From: Candidatus Rhodoferax bjergmarkensis
GTDB taxonomy: Bacteria; Pseudomonadota; Gammaproteobacteria; Burkholderiales; Burkholderiaceae_C
DNA length: 64,000 nt
NCBI GenBank assembly: GCA_016708345.1
Contig: JADJFX010000043.1
Coordinates: 62,001-126,000, forward strand
Direction: 5' to 3'
In this document: one piece after another, positions 8,125 to 16,966 of the stretch
How the letters are laid out: every line of letters begins with the position of its first letter
Numbering within the stretch: position 1 is the stretch's first letter
The notes under the pieces: model-generated
Databases searched by the model: none
What the model saw: the letters and a program-made list of their open reading frames with translations, nothing else
What the model was told of the DNA's origin: nothing
Made by a program: the position numbers and the translations under genes

Positions 8125-9921
8125 TTATGCCAAAGCGGCGTCCGTGTCCATCAGCACCTTACTGCCGGTGCGTGCGGTGCGCATGAGCGTCGCGGTTTCC
8201 GGGAACAGCTTGGCAAAATAGAAGCGGGCTGTTTGCACCTTGCCCACATAGTAGGGGTCCGTATTGCCGGCAGCAATCTGGCGCAGCGCAACTTGCGCCA
8301 TGCGGGCCCAGAAGTAGCCGAACACCAAGTGGCCAGCCACCCGCAGGTAGTCCACCGCAGCAGCGCCCACTTCGTCGGGGTTCTGGAAGCCTTTGAAACC
8401 AATTTCGGTCGTGAATTTAGTCATCTGGTCACCCAAAATGGCAATCGGCGTGATGAATTCGGCCATCTTTTCGTTAACGCCTTCCTCTTCCACCAGCTTG
8501 CCCACCAGCTTGCCAAACTTGCGCAACGTGGCGCCGTTGTTACCCAAGATTTTGCGCCCCAGCAAGTCCAGCGACTGGATGGTGTTGGTGCCTTCATAGG
8601 TCATGTTGATGCGGTTGTCGCGCACAAACTGCTCCATGCCCCATTCCTTGATGAAACCGTGGCCGCCAAACACCTGCATGCAGGCGTTGGTGGAAATGTG
8701 GCCGTTGTCGGTGATGAAGGCTTTGACAATGGGTGTCAGCATGGCCAGCATCTCGCCGGAATCCTTGCGCACCTTTTCGTCCGGATGATTAAGTTCTTTT
8801 TCCAACAGCATGGAGGCGTATGTCATCAGGGCACGACCACCTTCGGCATAAGCCTTGGCGGTGAGCAGCATCTTGCGCACATCCGGGTGGACGATGATGG
8901 GGTCGGCCGGTTGGTCTTTGGCCTTGGGGCCGGACAACGAGCGCATCTGGATGCGGTCTTTGGCATAGGTCAGCGCGTTCTGGTAGGCCACTTCAGTCAG
9001 GCCCAGCGATTGGTTGCCAACGCCCAGACGCGCGGCATTCATCATCACAAACATGCCCTGCATGCCTTTGTTGGGTTGTCCCACCATTGTCCCGATGGCG
9101 CCTTCGAGCACGATCTGCGCCGTGACGTTGCCCTTGATGCCCATCTTGTGCTCCAGGCCGCCGCAGTACACGTTATTTGCCGCTCCCGGCGAGCCATCCT
9201 TGTTGACTTGGTATTTTGGCACGATGAACAAACTGACACCTTTGATGCCGGGAGGCGCATCGGGCAGACGCGCCAGCACCAGATGAATCAGATTGGTCGA
9301 CATATCGTTTTCACCTGCACTGATGAAAATCTTGTTGCCAGTGATCTTGTAAGTTCCATCGGCCTGTGGCTCTGCCTTGGTGCGCATCAAGCCCAGATCG
9401 GTACCGCAATGGGGTTCTGTCAGGCACATGGTGCCCGTCCATTCGCCGCTGGTCATTTTGTGCAGGTAGGTCTGCTTTTGCTCGTCGGTTCCATGCGCTT
9501 CGAGGGCCGCGTAAGCACCATGTGTCAGTCCAGGGTACATGGCCCAGGCCTGGTTGGCGCTGTTGAGCATCTCGTAAAACATTTGATTGACGACAAACGG
9601 CAGACCCTGGCCACCAAAAGCCGGGTCGCAGGCCAGGGCAGGCCAGCCACCATCAACATAAGTCTTGTAAGCCTCCTTGAAGCCCTTGGGCGTGGTCACG
9701 GCGTGTGTAGTCTGGTCAATCGTGCAACCTTCGGCATCGCCGCTGATGTTCAACGGGAAAATGACATCGGAGGCAAACTTTCCACCTTCTTCGAGTACCG
9801 CGTTGATGGTGTCGACATCCATCTCTGCGTGGGGGGGCAATTGCTTCAAATCGCCTACGACGTCCAACAGTTCGTGCATCACAAATTGCATTTCGCGCAG
9901 GGGCGGGTTATAGGTAGGCAT
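8125..9921 (-). CDS. Acyl-CoA dehydrogenase (FadE-like, long C-terminal type)
   Basis: This 598-residue protein has the acyl-CoA dehydrogenase N-terminal, middle (CLTEPHCGTDLG; ITGNKIFISAGEND) and C-terminal domains. The late motif QVFGGHGFIKEWGMEQFVRDNRI is broken here as QVFGGHGFIKEWG / MEQFVRD / YEGTNTIQ, and YEGTNTIQ carries the Glu position of the catalytic base. An extra C-terminal domain is typical of the roughly 600-residue bacterial class. It uses FAD to oxidise acyl-CoA to trans-2-enoyl-CoA. The start ATG at 9921 has AAGGAG upstream, and the TetR regulator ends 14 bases before it, suggesting one transcript. Confidence 0.94.
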   Translation of the reverse strand: MPTYNPPLREMQFVMHELLDVVGDLKQLPPHAEMDVDTINAVLEEGGKFASDVIFPLNISGDAEGCTIDQTTHAVTTPKGFKEAYKTYVDGGWPALACDPAFGGQGLPFVVNQMFYEMLNSANQAWAMYPGLTHGAYAALEAHGTDEQKQTYLHKMTSGEWTGTMCLTEPHCGTDLGLMRTKAEPQADGTYKITGNKIFISAGENDMSTNLIHLVLARLPDAPPGIKGVSLFIVPKYQVNKDGSPGAANNVYCGGLEHKMGIKGNVTAQIVLEGAIGTMVGQPNKGMQGMFVMMNAARLGVGNQSLGLTEVAYQNALTYAKDRIQMRSLSGPKAKDQPADPIIVHPDVRKMLLTAKAYAEGGRALMTYASMLLEKELNHPDEKVRKDSGEMLAMLTPIVKAFITDNGHISTNACMQVFGGHGFIKEWGMEQFVRDNRINMTYEGTNTIQSLDLLGRKILGNNGATLRKFGKLVGKLVEEEGVNEKMAEFITPIAILGDQMTKFTTEIGFKGFQNPDEVGAAAVDYLRVAGHLVFGYFWARMAQVALRQIAAGNTDPYYVGKVQTARFYFAKLFPETATLMRTARTGSKVLMDTDAALA

Positions 9922-9934
9922 ACTGATTACTCCT

Positions 9935-10621
9935 TTAGGGGTGGGTTGATTGAGGAAGAGTTGCGAGAGATGCTGCGGCCGGTTTGCCGTAGCGCGCGAG
10001 TATGTTTTCAAAACCTTTGTTGGCTTGCTGCAAAGACACCGGATTTTTCAGGAACCGGGCTTCGTAGTGAAGGGCAAGAATGAGGGCGTGAATTTCAAAG
10101 GCCATCTGCCGCTCGTCGGCATCTTCATGGAGATGGCCTTCTTCTTTGGCCTGCACCACGGCGCGGTACATGGCGGCCAGCCAAATTTTGACCGAACTGG
10201 CGAGTTCATCCCGAACTGGTCCCGGCCGATCGTCGAATTCGACCGCACCACTAATAAAAATGCAGCCGGACTGGAGTTCGACCGCCACGCGCTTCATCCA
10301 GTTGGCAAACAAAGCCCGAACGCGCGGCAGTCCGCGCGCTTCTTGCATGGCCGGAAAAAAAACTTCGTCTGCAAAACGGCTGTAGTACTCGCGAATGACG
10401 GAAATCTGAAGCTCTTCGCGTGATCCAAAATGGGCAAAAACGCCGGATTTACTCATGTGGGTGACTTCGGCCAGAGCGCCAATGCTCAGCCCTTCAAGCC
10501 CAATTTGCGCTGCCAAGGCCAAAGCCGCATCCACAATCACCTGCTTGGTATGCTGACCCTTTTGTGACGCCCGTGCGCCTGCCCGCGCACCCACACGGCT
10601 GCGGGGCGCGTACAGATTCAA
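9935..10621 (-). CDS. TetR/AcrR-family regulator of the beta-oxidation cluster
   Basis: This is a 228-residue protein. The N-terminal TetR helix-turn-helix is clear (QVIVDAALALAAQIGLEGLS, then IGALAEVTHMSKSGVFAHFG), followed by an all-helical ligand domain. The visible start is a TTG at 10621 without a good ribosome site, so the true start is uncertain. It is the first gene before acyl-CoA dehydrogenase. A 23-base palindrome at 10651-10673 is a natural operator for autoregulation and control of the operon, probably relieved by acyl-CoA. That ligand is inference. Confidence 0.87.
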   Translation of the reverse strand: MNLYAPRSRVGARAGARASQKGQHTKQVIVDAALALAAQIGLEGLSIGALAEVTHMSKSGVFAHFGSREELQISVIREYYSRFADEVFFPAMQEARGLPRVRALFANWMKRVAVELQSGCIFISGAVEFDDRPGPVRDELASSVKIWLAAMYRAVVQAKEEGHLHEDADERQMAFEIHALILALHYEARFLKNPVSLQQANKGFENILARYGKPAAASLATLPQSTHP

Positions 10622-10650
10622 CAGGAAGGATTGAAACAGACATTTGCATT

Positions 10651-10673
10651 AAAAAGAACGATCGTGCTATTTT
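10651..10673. promoter_or_regulatory. Probable TetR operator
   Basis: This is a near-perfect palindrome centred on ACGATCGT with flanking A/T runs (9 of 11 positions per arm match). It starts 30 bases upstream of the TetR start codon. Position, length and symmetry fit a TetR-dimer operator controlling the regulator and acyl-CoA dehydrogenase genes. Confidence 0.6.
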
Positions 10674-10789
10674 GCAGCATTTTTCTGCACAGCGGCTGAA
10701 ATCGGCGTCATTTCTAGAGAAAATTTTCTAAGACACGGGAGGGTTTACCCGAGGCATCCAAGGGTTTACACGGGGGTCACAGGCCCTTA

Positions 10790-10805
10790 TGTGACTTAAG
10801 TCACA
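10790..10805. promoter_or_regulatory. Perfect CRP-type palindrome
   Basis: TGTGACTTAAGTCACA is a perfect TGTGA-N6-TCACA palindrome. It overlaps the last codons of slmA and lies 169 bases upstream of the TetR/beta-oxidation operon. An inverted TCACA eight bases before it adds a third half-site. Confidence 0.5.
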
Positions 10806-11496
10806 GAATCAAACGCAAGCTGGCATCCAGGTGTTCTGAGGGCAAGCGCTTAAAACCCGAGCGCGCAAATCGCTGCAAACGCCCCACCACAAAAGCCGTC
10901 ACAACCGAGGCGCGCACCTGAGCATCCACAGTGGGCGTTGGAGAACCCGCCACGTCAAGATCAGCGCGCAGACTTTGCTTGAAGGTGGCCTCAATCTTGT
11001 CAAAGAACTGGTTCATGCGCTGCTGCAGGCGTTCGTTCTCGAACACCAGCGCATCACCCACCATGACGCGGGCCATGCCGGGGTTTTTCTCTGCGAACTG
11101 CATCAGCATCAACACCACATTGGCTGCCTGGCGGGTGCCGGTGGCATCGTCTGACGTGCGCTGCCCCAAGGCATCCGGCACGCCCACCGCCTGCGCCCGG
11201 TCCACAATTTGATTGACCAGCGAAAACACCGAGTGCTCGATGAACTCGATCAAGCCCTCAAACATTTGCGCCTTGCTGGCAAAGTGGCGGTACAGCGCCG
11301 CCTCGCTGACGCCCAGCCGCGCCGCCAAGGCAGCTGTGGTGATGCGCTCGGCCCCCGGCTGCTCCAGCATGGTCGCCAGCGTTTGCAAAATCTGAAGCCT
11401 GCGCTCACCCGGCTTGGGCCGCTTGCGCACCACAGGGGCCATCTCAGTGGAAGGTGAGGACTGGGAGAGGGGGGTGTCGGCTTCGGTGTCGGACAT
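10801..11496 (-). CDS. slmA: Nucleoid occlusion factor SlmA
   Basis: This 231-residue TetR-fold protein has the SlmA signature KPGERRLQILQTLATMLEQ leading into the helix-turn-helix ITTAALAARLGVSEAALYRHF, followed by ASKAQMFEGLIEFIE. SlmA binds specific chromosomal sites and blocks FtsZ ring assembly over the nucleoid. The N-terminal 25 residues are a variable Ser/Pro-rich extension. It lies downstream of argB on the same strand, an arrangement common in this bacterial family. The assignment rests on the characteristic N-terminal and post-HTH segments rather than the generic TetR fold. Confidence 0.9.
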   Translation of the reverse strand: MSDTEADTPLSQSSPSTEMAPVVRKRPKPGERRLQILQTLATMLEQPGAERITTAALAARLGVSEAALYRHFASKAQMFEGLIEFIEHSVFSLVNQIVDRAQAVGVPDALGQRTSDDATGTRQAANVVLMLMQFAEKNPGMARVMVGDALVFENERLQQRMNQFFDKIEATFKQSLRADLDVAGSPTPTVDAQVRASVVTAFVVGRLQRFARSGFKRLPSEHLDASLRLIL

Positions 11497-11610
11497 GGTG
11501 GACAGGCGAAAAGTGAAATTTCATTCTCGCACAGCCCAAGCAAGGGTTTTCGAGGGGGTCAAGCTCCCTCGGCGCTTTGTTCCCGATCTCAAAATTTACA
11601 ATGAAATCAG

Positions 11611-11660
11611 GCGCTTGCATCCTATGGAACGTGCGCAAATAGCTACAACTTCAATAGCAA
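11611..11660 (-). repeat. Dispersed palindromic repeat, copy B
   Basis: On the minus strand it reads TTGCTATT, then TTGTAGCTATTTGCGCA, then a diverged right arm ending AAGCGC. It lies directly after the argB stop (11662) and before slmA. Confidence 0.65.
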
Positions 11661-11661
11661 A

Positions 11662-12552
11662 TCAATGGGATCGGATCATGGTTCCAAAAGCCTGCTCTGT
11701 CAGGATTTCAAGCAGCAGCACATGCGGCACCCGCCCATCAATGATGTGGACCGCGTTGACGCCGCTCTTGGCCGCATCCAGCGCCCCGCTGATCTTGGGC
11801 AGCATGCCGCCGCTGAGCGTGCCATCGGCAAACAAACCGTCGATCTGACGCGCCGTCAAATCGGTCAGCAACTCACCCGCCTTGTTCAAAACGCCGCTGA
11901 TGTTGGTTAGCATCAACAGCTTTTCCGCCTGCAACACCGTGGCCAGCTTGGCAGCCACCACGTCGGCATTGATGTTGTAGCTCTCGTTGTGTTCGCCAAA
12001 TCCAATCGGGCTGATGACGGGAATGAAGGCATCATCCTGTAGTGCCTTGACCACGCTCGGGTCAATACTGACAATGTCACCCACTTGACCCACATCGTGC
12101 TCTTTGCTGGGGTCGGCGTTGTCCAGCATTTTGAGCTTTTGCGCGCGAATCATGCCGCCGTCGCGCCCGGTCAAACCCACCGCCTTGCCGCCAGCCTGGT
12201 TGATCAACCCCACAATGTCCTGCTGCACCTCACCGCCCAGAACCCACTCCACCACTTCCATGGTTTCAGCATCGGTCACGCGCATGCCCTGGATAAACTC
12301 TCCTTTTTTACCCAATCGCTTGAGCGCATTTTCAATTTGCGGCCCACCGCCGTGAACCACCACCGGGTTGATGCCGACCAATTTGAGCAACACCACATCT
12401 TCCGCAAAATCAGCCTGCAAAGCCGGGTCGGTCATGGCATTGCCGCCATATTTAATGACCATGGTTTTTCCGTGGTATTTGCGAATATAGGGCAGCGCCT
12501 GAGCCAGTATTTCGGCTTTGTCGCGGGGGAGAATGTGGGAGACGTCGGTCAT
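11662..12552 (-). CDS. argB: Acetylglutamate kinase
   Basis: This 296-residue protein is a full-length ArgB of the amino-acid kinase family. MVIKYGGNAM gives the phosphate-binding Lys, VVVHGGGPQIE the substrate glycine loop, and NADVVAAKLA the C-terminal ATP site. It phosphorylates N-acetylglutamate in the second step of arginine biosynthesis. The ATG at 12552 begins MTDVSHIL; an upstream TTG would add five residues. Downstream is slmA; upstream lies the terminator of the H-NS-like gene, so argB probably has its own promoter. Confidence 0.96.
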   Translation of the reverse strand: MTDVSHILPRDKAEILAQALPYIRKYHGKTMVIKYGGNAMTDPALQADFAEDVVLLKLVGINPVVVHGGGPQIENALKRLGKKGEFIQGMRVTDAETMEVVEWVLGGEVQQDIVGLINQAGGKAVGLTGRDGGMIRAQKLKMLDNADPSKEHDVGQVGDIVSIDPSVVKALQDDAFIPVISPIGFGEHNESYNINADVVAAKLATVLQAEKLLMLTNISGVLNKAGELLTDLTARQIDGLFADGTLSGGMLPKISGALDAAKSGVNAVHIIDGRVPHVLLLEILTEQAFGTMIRSH

Positions 12553-12572
12553 ATCAGAATATTTCAAAGTCG

Positions 12573-12608
12573 AAAAAAAACCGACCTCGCGTGCGGCGGT
12601 GCGGTCGG
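12573..12608 (-). terminator. Rho-independent terminator of H-NS-like gene
   Basis: On the minus strand CCGACC pairs with GGTCGG around a GC-rich loop and is followed by eight T. It lies ten bases after the stop at 12618 and just before argB. Confidence 0.75.
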
Positions 12609-12617
12609 CTGGTTTGT

Positions 12618-12983
12618 TTATCCGTTGGTAATGATGAATGACTCTTTGGCTTGACCTTGCGCCACCAAAGCGGCCATCCAGCGCGGGGTTAAACCACGCC
12701 CGCTCCAGGTTTCACCATTGGGGCCGCGGTATTTTGCAGCAACAACTGCGGTGCCTTTTTCTTTCTTTTTAACCTTGGCAACGCTCTTGGTCACCAAGCC
12801 CGCCTTCAATTTGGATTTTGGGCCGCGCGATTTGCCTGGCTGCAGATCTTTCAAAGTAATGCCAAAAGCATTCATTTTGACCAGAATGTCCTGCACTGTT
12901 TTGTCAAATTCGCGGGACTTGATTTCACTGGCCTGCTTTTGCAATTTTTCAATTTGACTTTGAATATCGATTAAATCGCTCAT
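12618..12983 (-). CDS. H-NS-family nucleoid protein
   Basis: This is a 121-residue protein. The N-terminal coiled-coil oligomerisation segment spans about residues 1-40 (IDIQSQIEKLQKQASEIK). A Lys-rich linker follows, then the C-terminal H-NS DNA-binding domain KYRGPNGETWSGRGLTPRW. Such proteins bind AT-rich DNA and silence horizontally acquired genes. The ATG at 12983 has GAGGTG upstream. It sits at the edge of a large surface-glycan region, part of which (about 42-49.5 kb) is visibly AT-richer, making that region a plausible target. Confidence 0.9.
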   Translation of the reverse strand: MSDLIDIQSQIEKLQKQASEIKSREFDKTVQDILVKMNAFGITLKDLQPGKSRGPKSKLKAGLVTKSVAKVKKKEKGTAVVAAKYRGPNGETWSGRGLTPRWMAALVAQGQAKESFIITNG

Positions 12984-13038
12984 GGAAAACACCTCGTTAT
13001 GAATAAATACAAATTTATTCTAAACCAAACCAATCAGA

Positions 13039-13599
13039 TTAATGCATGACACTGTCGCTTTTCAACACTTTCCAGGCAGTCAATACGATGATCTTGAGGT
13101 CCATACCAAAAGAATGCGAACGAAGGTATTCAATATCAAAGGCAACCTTTTGCGGAATCGGCAATTCGTCACGCCCGTTAATTTGCGCCCACCCCGTCAA
13201 ACCAGGCAGTAAACGATGGACTCCGCTGCGCGTTCGCAAATCAATCAAATCATGCTGATTGAACAGCGCAGGTCTTGGCCCCACAAAACTCATCTCCCCT
13301 TTGAGAATATTCCACAGTTGCGGTAATTCATCCAGACTGCTCTTGCGCAAAAAGCTGCCAATGGGTGTGAGATAACTCGCCGGGTCCGTCAGCAAATGGG
13401 TTGCCACAGCAGGCGTACCGATTTTCATGCTGCGAAACTTTGGCATTTTGAAAATTTGGTTATCCCGCCCTACGCGATCTGACCAGTACAGTGCTGGCCC
13501 CTCAGACGTTAAACGCACCAGCAATGCCACCAAAATAATGGGCAGCAGCAAGACCATGAGTGCAACCGTTGCCAAAATAAGATCAAATGCTCTCTTCAT
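13039..13599 (-). CDS. Undecaprenyl-phosphate sugar transferase (initiating glycosyltransferase)
   Basis: This 186-residue enzyme belongs to the bacterial sugar transferase family (PglC/WcaJ C-terminal type). It has one N-terminal hydrophobic helix (residues about 6-32, with the helix-break Pro), then FRSMKIG, SSLDELPQLWNIL with the catalytic Asp-Glu pair, SFVGPRPAL and PGLTGWAQINGR. It transfers a sugar phosphate to undecaprenyl phosphate at the inner membrane, starting a glycan repeat. I chose the ATG at 13599 because GGAGG lies just upstream. It overlaps the end of the epimerase gene by 17 bases and is the last gene of the glycan operon. Confidence 0.92.
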   Translation of the reverse strand: MKRAFDLILATVALMVLLLPIILVALLVRLTSEGPALYWSDRVGRDNQIFKMPKFRSMKIGTPAVATHLLTDPASYLTPIGSFLRKSSLDELPQLWNILKGEMSFVGPRPALFNQHDLIDLRTRSGVHRLLPGLTGWAQINGRDELPIPQKVAFDIEYLRSHSFGMDLKIIVLTAWKVLKSDSVMH

Positions 13600-14554
13600 C
13601 TTGGATTCCTCCATTCACCCTTGTGCTGACGGCACGCCGCAAACCTTCGCTGACAGACACGGGGGGCGTCCAGCCCAGCAAACTGCGCGCCTTGGAAATA
13701 TCAAGCTGTAAATTGCCGCACAAACGCTGTACAGCGGCGCGCTGGCCCAGCAACATCGCGCCAGCCTCAAGCAGCCAGGCAGGCACCGGCAGGAACCGCT
13801 TTGGCACCTTCAACGCATCAGCCAAACCACACACCAACTCGGTGGTTGACAGATCATGACCATCACTCACCAGGAACGTTTGATTGGCCGCCTGCGGATG
13901 GCTTGCACAGGTCACAACAAAATCCACCAAATTATCCAAAGCCACCATGCTGCGCTGGTTGTGCACCGCCCCCAAGGGCAAGGGCCAACCCTTTTGAACG
14001 GCCCGCATCAAAGCCGCAAAATTAGCCTTGACACCTGGCCCGTACACCAAGGGCGGACGAATGATCACCACCTCCATGCCCGTTTTTGAGGCAATCTCGC
14101 GCAAGCCTTGCTCCGCCTCGTGTTTGCTCTGCCCATAAGCATCCTGCGGCGCGGGCGCATCTAGCTCCGTAAATGGATGCCCCGCTTGAGTCGATTCGCC
14201 ATTGACTTTGACAGAGCTCATGAACACAAACCGCTTAACCCCAGCCGCTGCCGCCTGACGCGCCAAATTCAGCGTGCCAGCCACATTCACCTTGCGAAAT
14301 TCTGCCAACGGGTCAGCCGCTTTGTCGTCCATGACATGAACGCGGGCGGCGAGGTGGATGACGGTGTCAACACCACAGACTGCCTGCGTCCAATCAGTGT
14401 CGCCACTGAGATCGCCCACACACACCGCATCGACGCCCGGCACTGGAACCAGTGCGCCGCGCCCTGCAGCGCGAACTGCATTGCTACGCCTTGAAAGTTC
14501 GGCGCAAAGCCTCCTGCCGACAAAACCACTGGCACCTGTCACCAAGAATTTCAT
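13583..14554 (-). CDS. NAD-dependent sugar epimerase/dehydratase (extended SDR)
   Basis: This 323-residue extended SDR has the cofactor loop TGASGFVGRRL at residues 6-16, the Ser of FMSSVKVNG and the catalytic YGQSK (Tyr-x3-Lys). It resembles the UDP-glucose/UDP-GlcNAc 4-epimerase and 4-keto-reductase group found next to PglC-type sugar transferases in O-antigen clusters, where it makes the nucleotide sugar the transferase uses. The ATG at 14554 overlaps the stop of the preceding glycosyltransferase (ATGA), showing translational coupling. The exact sugar cannot be deduced. Confidence 0.87.
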   Translation of the reverse strand: MKFLVTGASGFVGRRLCAELSRRSNAVRAAGRGALVPVPGVDAVCVGDLSGDTDWTQAVCGVDTVIHLAARVHVMDDKAADPLAEFRKVNVAGTLNLARQAAAAGVKRFVFMSSVKVNGESTQAGHPFTELDAPAPQDAYGQSKHEAEQGLREIASKTGMEVVIIRPPLVYGPGVKANFAALMRAVQKGWPLPLGAVHNQRSMVALDNLVDFVVTCASHPQAANQTFLVSDGHDLSTTELVCGLADALKVPKRFLPVPAWLLEAGAMLLGQRAAVQRLCGNLQLDISKARSLLGWTPPVSVSEGLRRAVSTRVNGGIQDEESI

Positions 14555-15303
14555 GGCGTGCGCTGAAATAACAGTCGCCAGTAAACCGACGAGAGGAAAA
14601 ACCGCGTCATGCTGGACAAGTGCCAGCGGAAATACTTCCGATTGCGATGGCTGCTGCGCTGCGCATGGTGAACAACCTGACAACCCGGATGAAGGACCAC
14701 TTGATAGCCCCGCAATCTCAACCGACCGCACAGATTGACATCTTCATAGTAAAGAAAATAGCGCTCATCAAAACCCCGCAGCTCGGCAAAAACACGCCGC
14801 GGGAACAGCATGAACATGCCCCCCACCCAGTCTGGATAGACGAGAGATGCCCCTATCGCATAGTCTGGCCCTTTGCATCTGCCAAACGCTTTGCAAAGAA
14901 TTTTCAGAGGGCTCGGAAAACGCCGGGCGCTGTCTTCCACTGATCCCTCCTGACCCAACACCAGCGGAGCCACCACACCCACTGACGAATCCTCTAGGCC
15001 AGCGATCAATTCACCAAAGGGGTTGCCGGTCAAACGAATATCTGGATTGACAACACAAAAATAGCGCCCTGTAGCTTGTTTGAAGGCTTGGTTGTGATTG
15101 GCACCAAAACCAAGCGGCAGGGAGTTGCGAATCAACCTGATCGGGAAGACATATGTGTCTGCACCAAAAGGCAAGGATTCTTCAATATTGAGCGTGAGTA
15201 TTAATTCAAAACTCAAATGACCACAGTAAAGCGCAAGATCACCCAACAAGGCTTCAACCAACGCAATTTGAGAATGACTGACAACTGAAATTGAAAGATT
15301 CAT
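14551..15303 (-). CDS. GT2 glycosyltransferase (rhamnosyltransferase-like)
   Basis: This is a 250-residue GT-A enzyme. LGFGANHNQAFKQATG and VVNPDIRL carry the nucleotide-sugar-binding region, with a DxD-like Asp in NPD. DWVGGMFMLFPR and RYFLYYEDVNLCGRL follow, with the ED motif of the acceptor site. This layout is typical of rhamnosyltransferases of the WbbL class. The ATG at 15303 follows the preceding gene by 14 bases, and its stop overlaps the epimerase start. It is likely cytoplasmic or membrane-associated, adding one sugar to a lipid-linked glycan. Donor and acceptor are unknown. Confidence 0.86.
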   Translation of the reverse strand: MNLSISVVSHSQIALVEALLGDLALYCGHLSFELILTLNIEESLPFGADTYVFPIRLIRNSLPLGFGANHNQAFKQATGRYFCVVNPDIRLTGNPFGELIAGLEDSSVGVVAPLVLGQEGSVEDSARRFPSPLKILCKAFGRCKGPDYAIGASLVYPDWVGGMFMLFPRRVFAELRGFDERYFLYYEDVNLCGRLRLRGYQVVLHPGCQVVHHAQRSSHRNRKYFRWHLSSMTRFFLSSVYWRLLFQRTP

Positions 15304-15317
15304 GGGCACCGAAGCGG

Positions 15318-16133
15318 CTACTTCTTCCACCGCAAATAGCCCCAATAAATGATTAATCTGCGCACATACTTGAGTGTTGAATAAACAACCAGCGCCGTCA
15401 GCTGAGCGCCCCCAATATATCCCCCCAAATAGAGACGACGGTAATTTCCAAGATCGCTTCTTTCCATTAACCACACCTGCGAGCTCAGCCCCGTCACCCC
15501 AAACGCTTCTTTGTAAATAGCCGCCAATTCTTCCGACAGTTTGACCACGCGAGCGCCACTGCACACAATGTTCAGCCACAGCATATGGTCTTCCATATAG
15601 CGCTGCTTTTCAACAAAACGGTGCTCGATATCGCGGCGAAGCATGACCGAAGGCGTTACAAACTTATTGGACCGCAGCAAGGCCCACTTGCGAATCCGCT
15701 TCACCGGGCCGCGCAACACATCCCAATCTGGCAAACGGTCTTCTTTGAGCAAACGGTGGCCGTGGCCACACAAAACGACATCAGGATTCATTTGCATGAA
15801 TCCGTACTGAATTTCAATTTTTTTCGGATGCCAAGCATCGTCAGCATCCAAAAAAGCAATATAGGGCTGACCAGCCACCGCCCATCCTGCATTGCGGGCA
15901 CTGGCAGCGCCCAGGTTTTCAGCCAATAACACAAGACGAATCCACCCCGACCGGTACCGACCGATCAAGGCCTGCAACATGGCAGGCGTTTCATCACCGC
16001 TGCCATCGTCAATCAAAATAATTTCTGCCGGCACCATGGTTTGCGCAGCCACAGAGGCCACGGCCCGCTCTACCGTACGCTGGCATCTGTAGCAAGGTAT
16101 CACAACAGAAACTGGTGCCATTTCTGCATTCAT
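15318..16133 (-). CDS. GT2 glycosyltransferase
   Basis: This 271-residue enzyme has the classical GT2 core: SVVIPCYRCQRTVERAVASV at the N-terminus, IDDGSGDET, NLGAASARNAG and FLDADDAWHP containing the metal-binding DxD (DAD). RYMEDHMLWL supplies the acceptor-side ED. A C-terminal hydrophobic segment (YIGGAQLTALVVY onward) may be membrane-anchoring. Its start overlaps the preceding glycosyltransferase by four bases (ATGA). It is part of the eight-gene glycan operon; the sugar is unknown. Confidence 0.88.
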   Translation of the reverse strand: MNAEMAPVSVVIPCYRCQRTVERAVASVAAQTMVPAEIILIDDGSGDETPAMLQALIGRYRSGWIRLVLLAENLGAASARNAGWAVAGQPYIAFLDADDAWHPKKIEIQYGFMQMNPDVVLCGHGHRLLKEDRLPDWDVLRGPVKRIRKWALLRSNKFVTPSVMLRRDIEHRFVEKQRYMEDHMLWLNIVCSGARVVKLSEELAAIYKEAFGVTGLSSQVWLMERSDLGNYRRLYLGGYIGGAQLTALVVYSTLKYVRRLIIYWGYLRWKK

Positions 16134-16960
16134 GCGCCTCGATAACCTTTCATGACAGATCTGACACGGCTTAATTCGGCCATAGCGACTCGCTTGACCA
16201 ACATCAAGCCAAGCATAAGGGCAATGGAAATGCGCGGCATTCGGGCGTAGCGCCGCAGGAATCGCACCGCCGACTGCGTAAAGTACTCATCCAGCAAAGG
16301 GCTGCGTTTGCCCAGACTCGCCGACTGTTTATGCCACACCTTGGAGTCATCCGCAACCGCGAGTTGCCACCCGGCTTTTTGTAGCCGAAAAGCCAAGTCC
16401 GTATCTTCCCAATACATAAAAAAAGTCGCCTGATCAAATAAACCAATTTTTTCAAGGACTGCACAGCGTAGCAAAAGGGACGCACCGGAAATAAAATCAA
16501 GCTTGCCGGGAGATTGCTGATGGTGAGATTGCCCCAGCCAAAGATTCACCCTGCCGCCGCCCCATAGCTGAACTTGCCCGCCAGTCCCCATTTCATACAG
16601 CACTGAACCCACGGCCCCCAGAGTTTGATGGCTCTGTGCTTTACGAACAAGCGCAGATAACGCGCATACATCAGCGGTAGAGTCACTGTTGATTAACCAG
16701 ACAAAGTCCGCACCACGGTCAAGCGCAAGCCTGATACCTGCGTTGCAACCTCCGCCAAAGCCCAAATTTGCCCCGGTTTGCAGCAGTTCAACCGCAGGTG
16801 CAGCCTTCTTGATCTGAACCACAGAGTCATCGGTGGAGCCGTTGTCGACGACCAGCAGATGAAAATTCGGGTAGTCTTGTTTTTGAATTGAAAAAATGCA
16901 GGCAATAGTATCTTGCCATCCATTCCAATTCAAAACAACGATTTCCACGCGCTCCATCAT
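16130..16960 (-). CDS. GT2 glycosyltransferase (WbbL type)
   Basis: This 276-residue enzyme begins EIVVLNWNGWQDT, followed by VDNGSTDDS, ANLGFGGGCNAGI and WLINSDSTAD (nucleotide-sugar and metal site, SDS). DFISGASLLLR and FFMYWEDTDLAFRL follow, the latter with the ED motif. This is the pattern of rhamnosyl- or fucosyltransferase-like O-antigen enzymes. A hydrophobic C-terminal helix (ISIALMLGLMLV) may anchor it. It follows the methyltransferase by six bases and overlaps the next glycosyltransferase. The specificity is unknown. Confidence 0.88.
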   Translation of the reverse strand: MMERVEIVVLNWNGWQDTIACIFSIQKQDYPNFHLLVVDNGSTDDSVVQIKKAAPAVELLQTGANLGFGGGCNAGIRLALDRGADFVWLINSDSTADVCALSALVRKAQSHQTLGAVGSVLYEMGTGGQVQLWGGGRVNLWLGQSHHQQSPGKLDFISGASLLLRCAVLEKIGLFDQATFFMYWEDTDLAFRLQKAGWQLAVADDSKVWHKQSASLGKRSPLLDEYFTQSAVRFLRRYARMPRISIALMLGLMLVKRVAMAELSRVRSVMKGYRGA

Positions 16961-16966
16961 GCAGAC

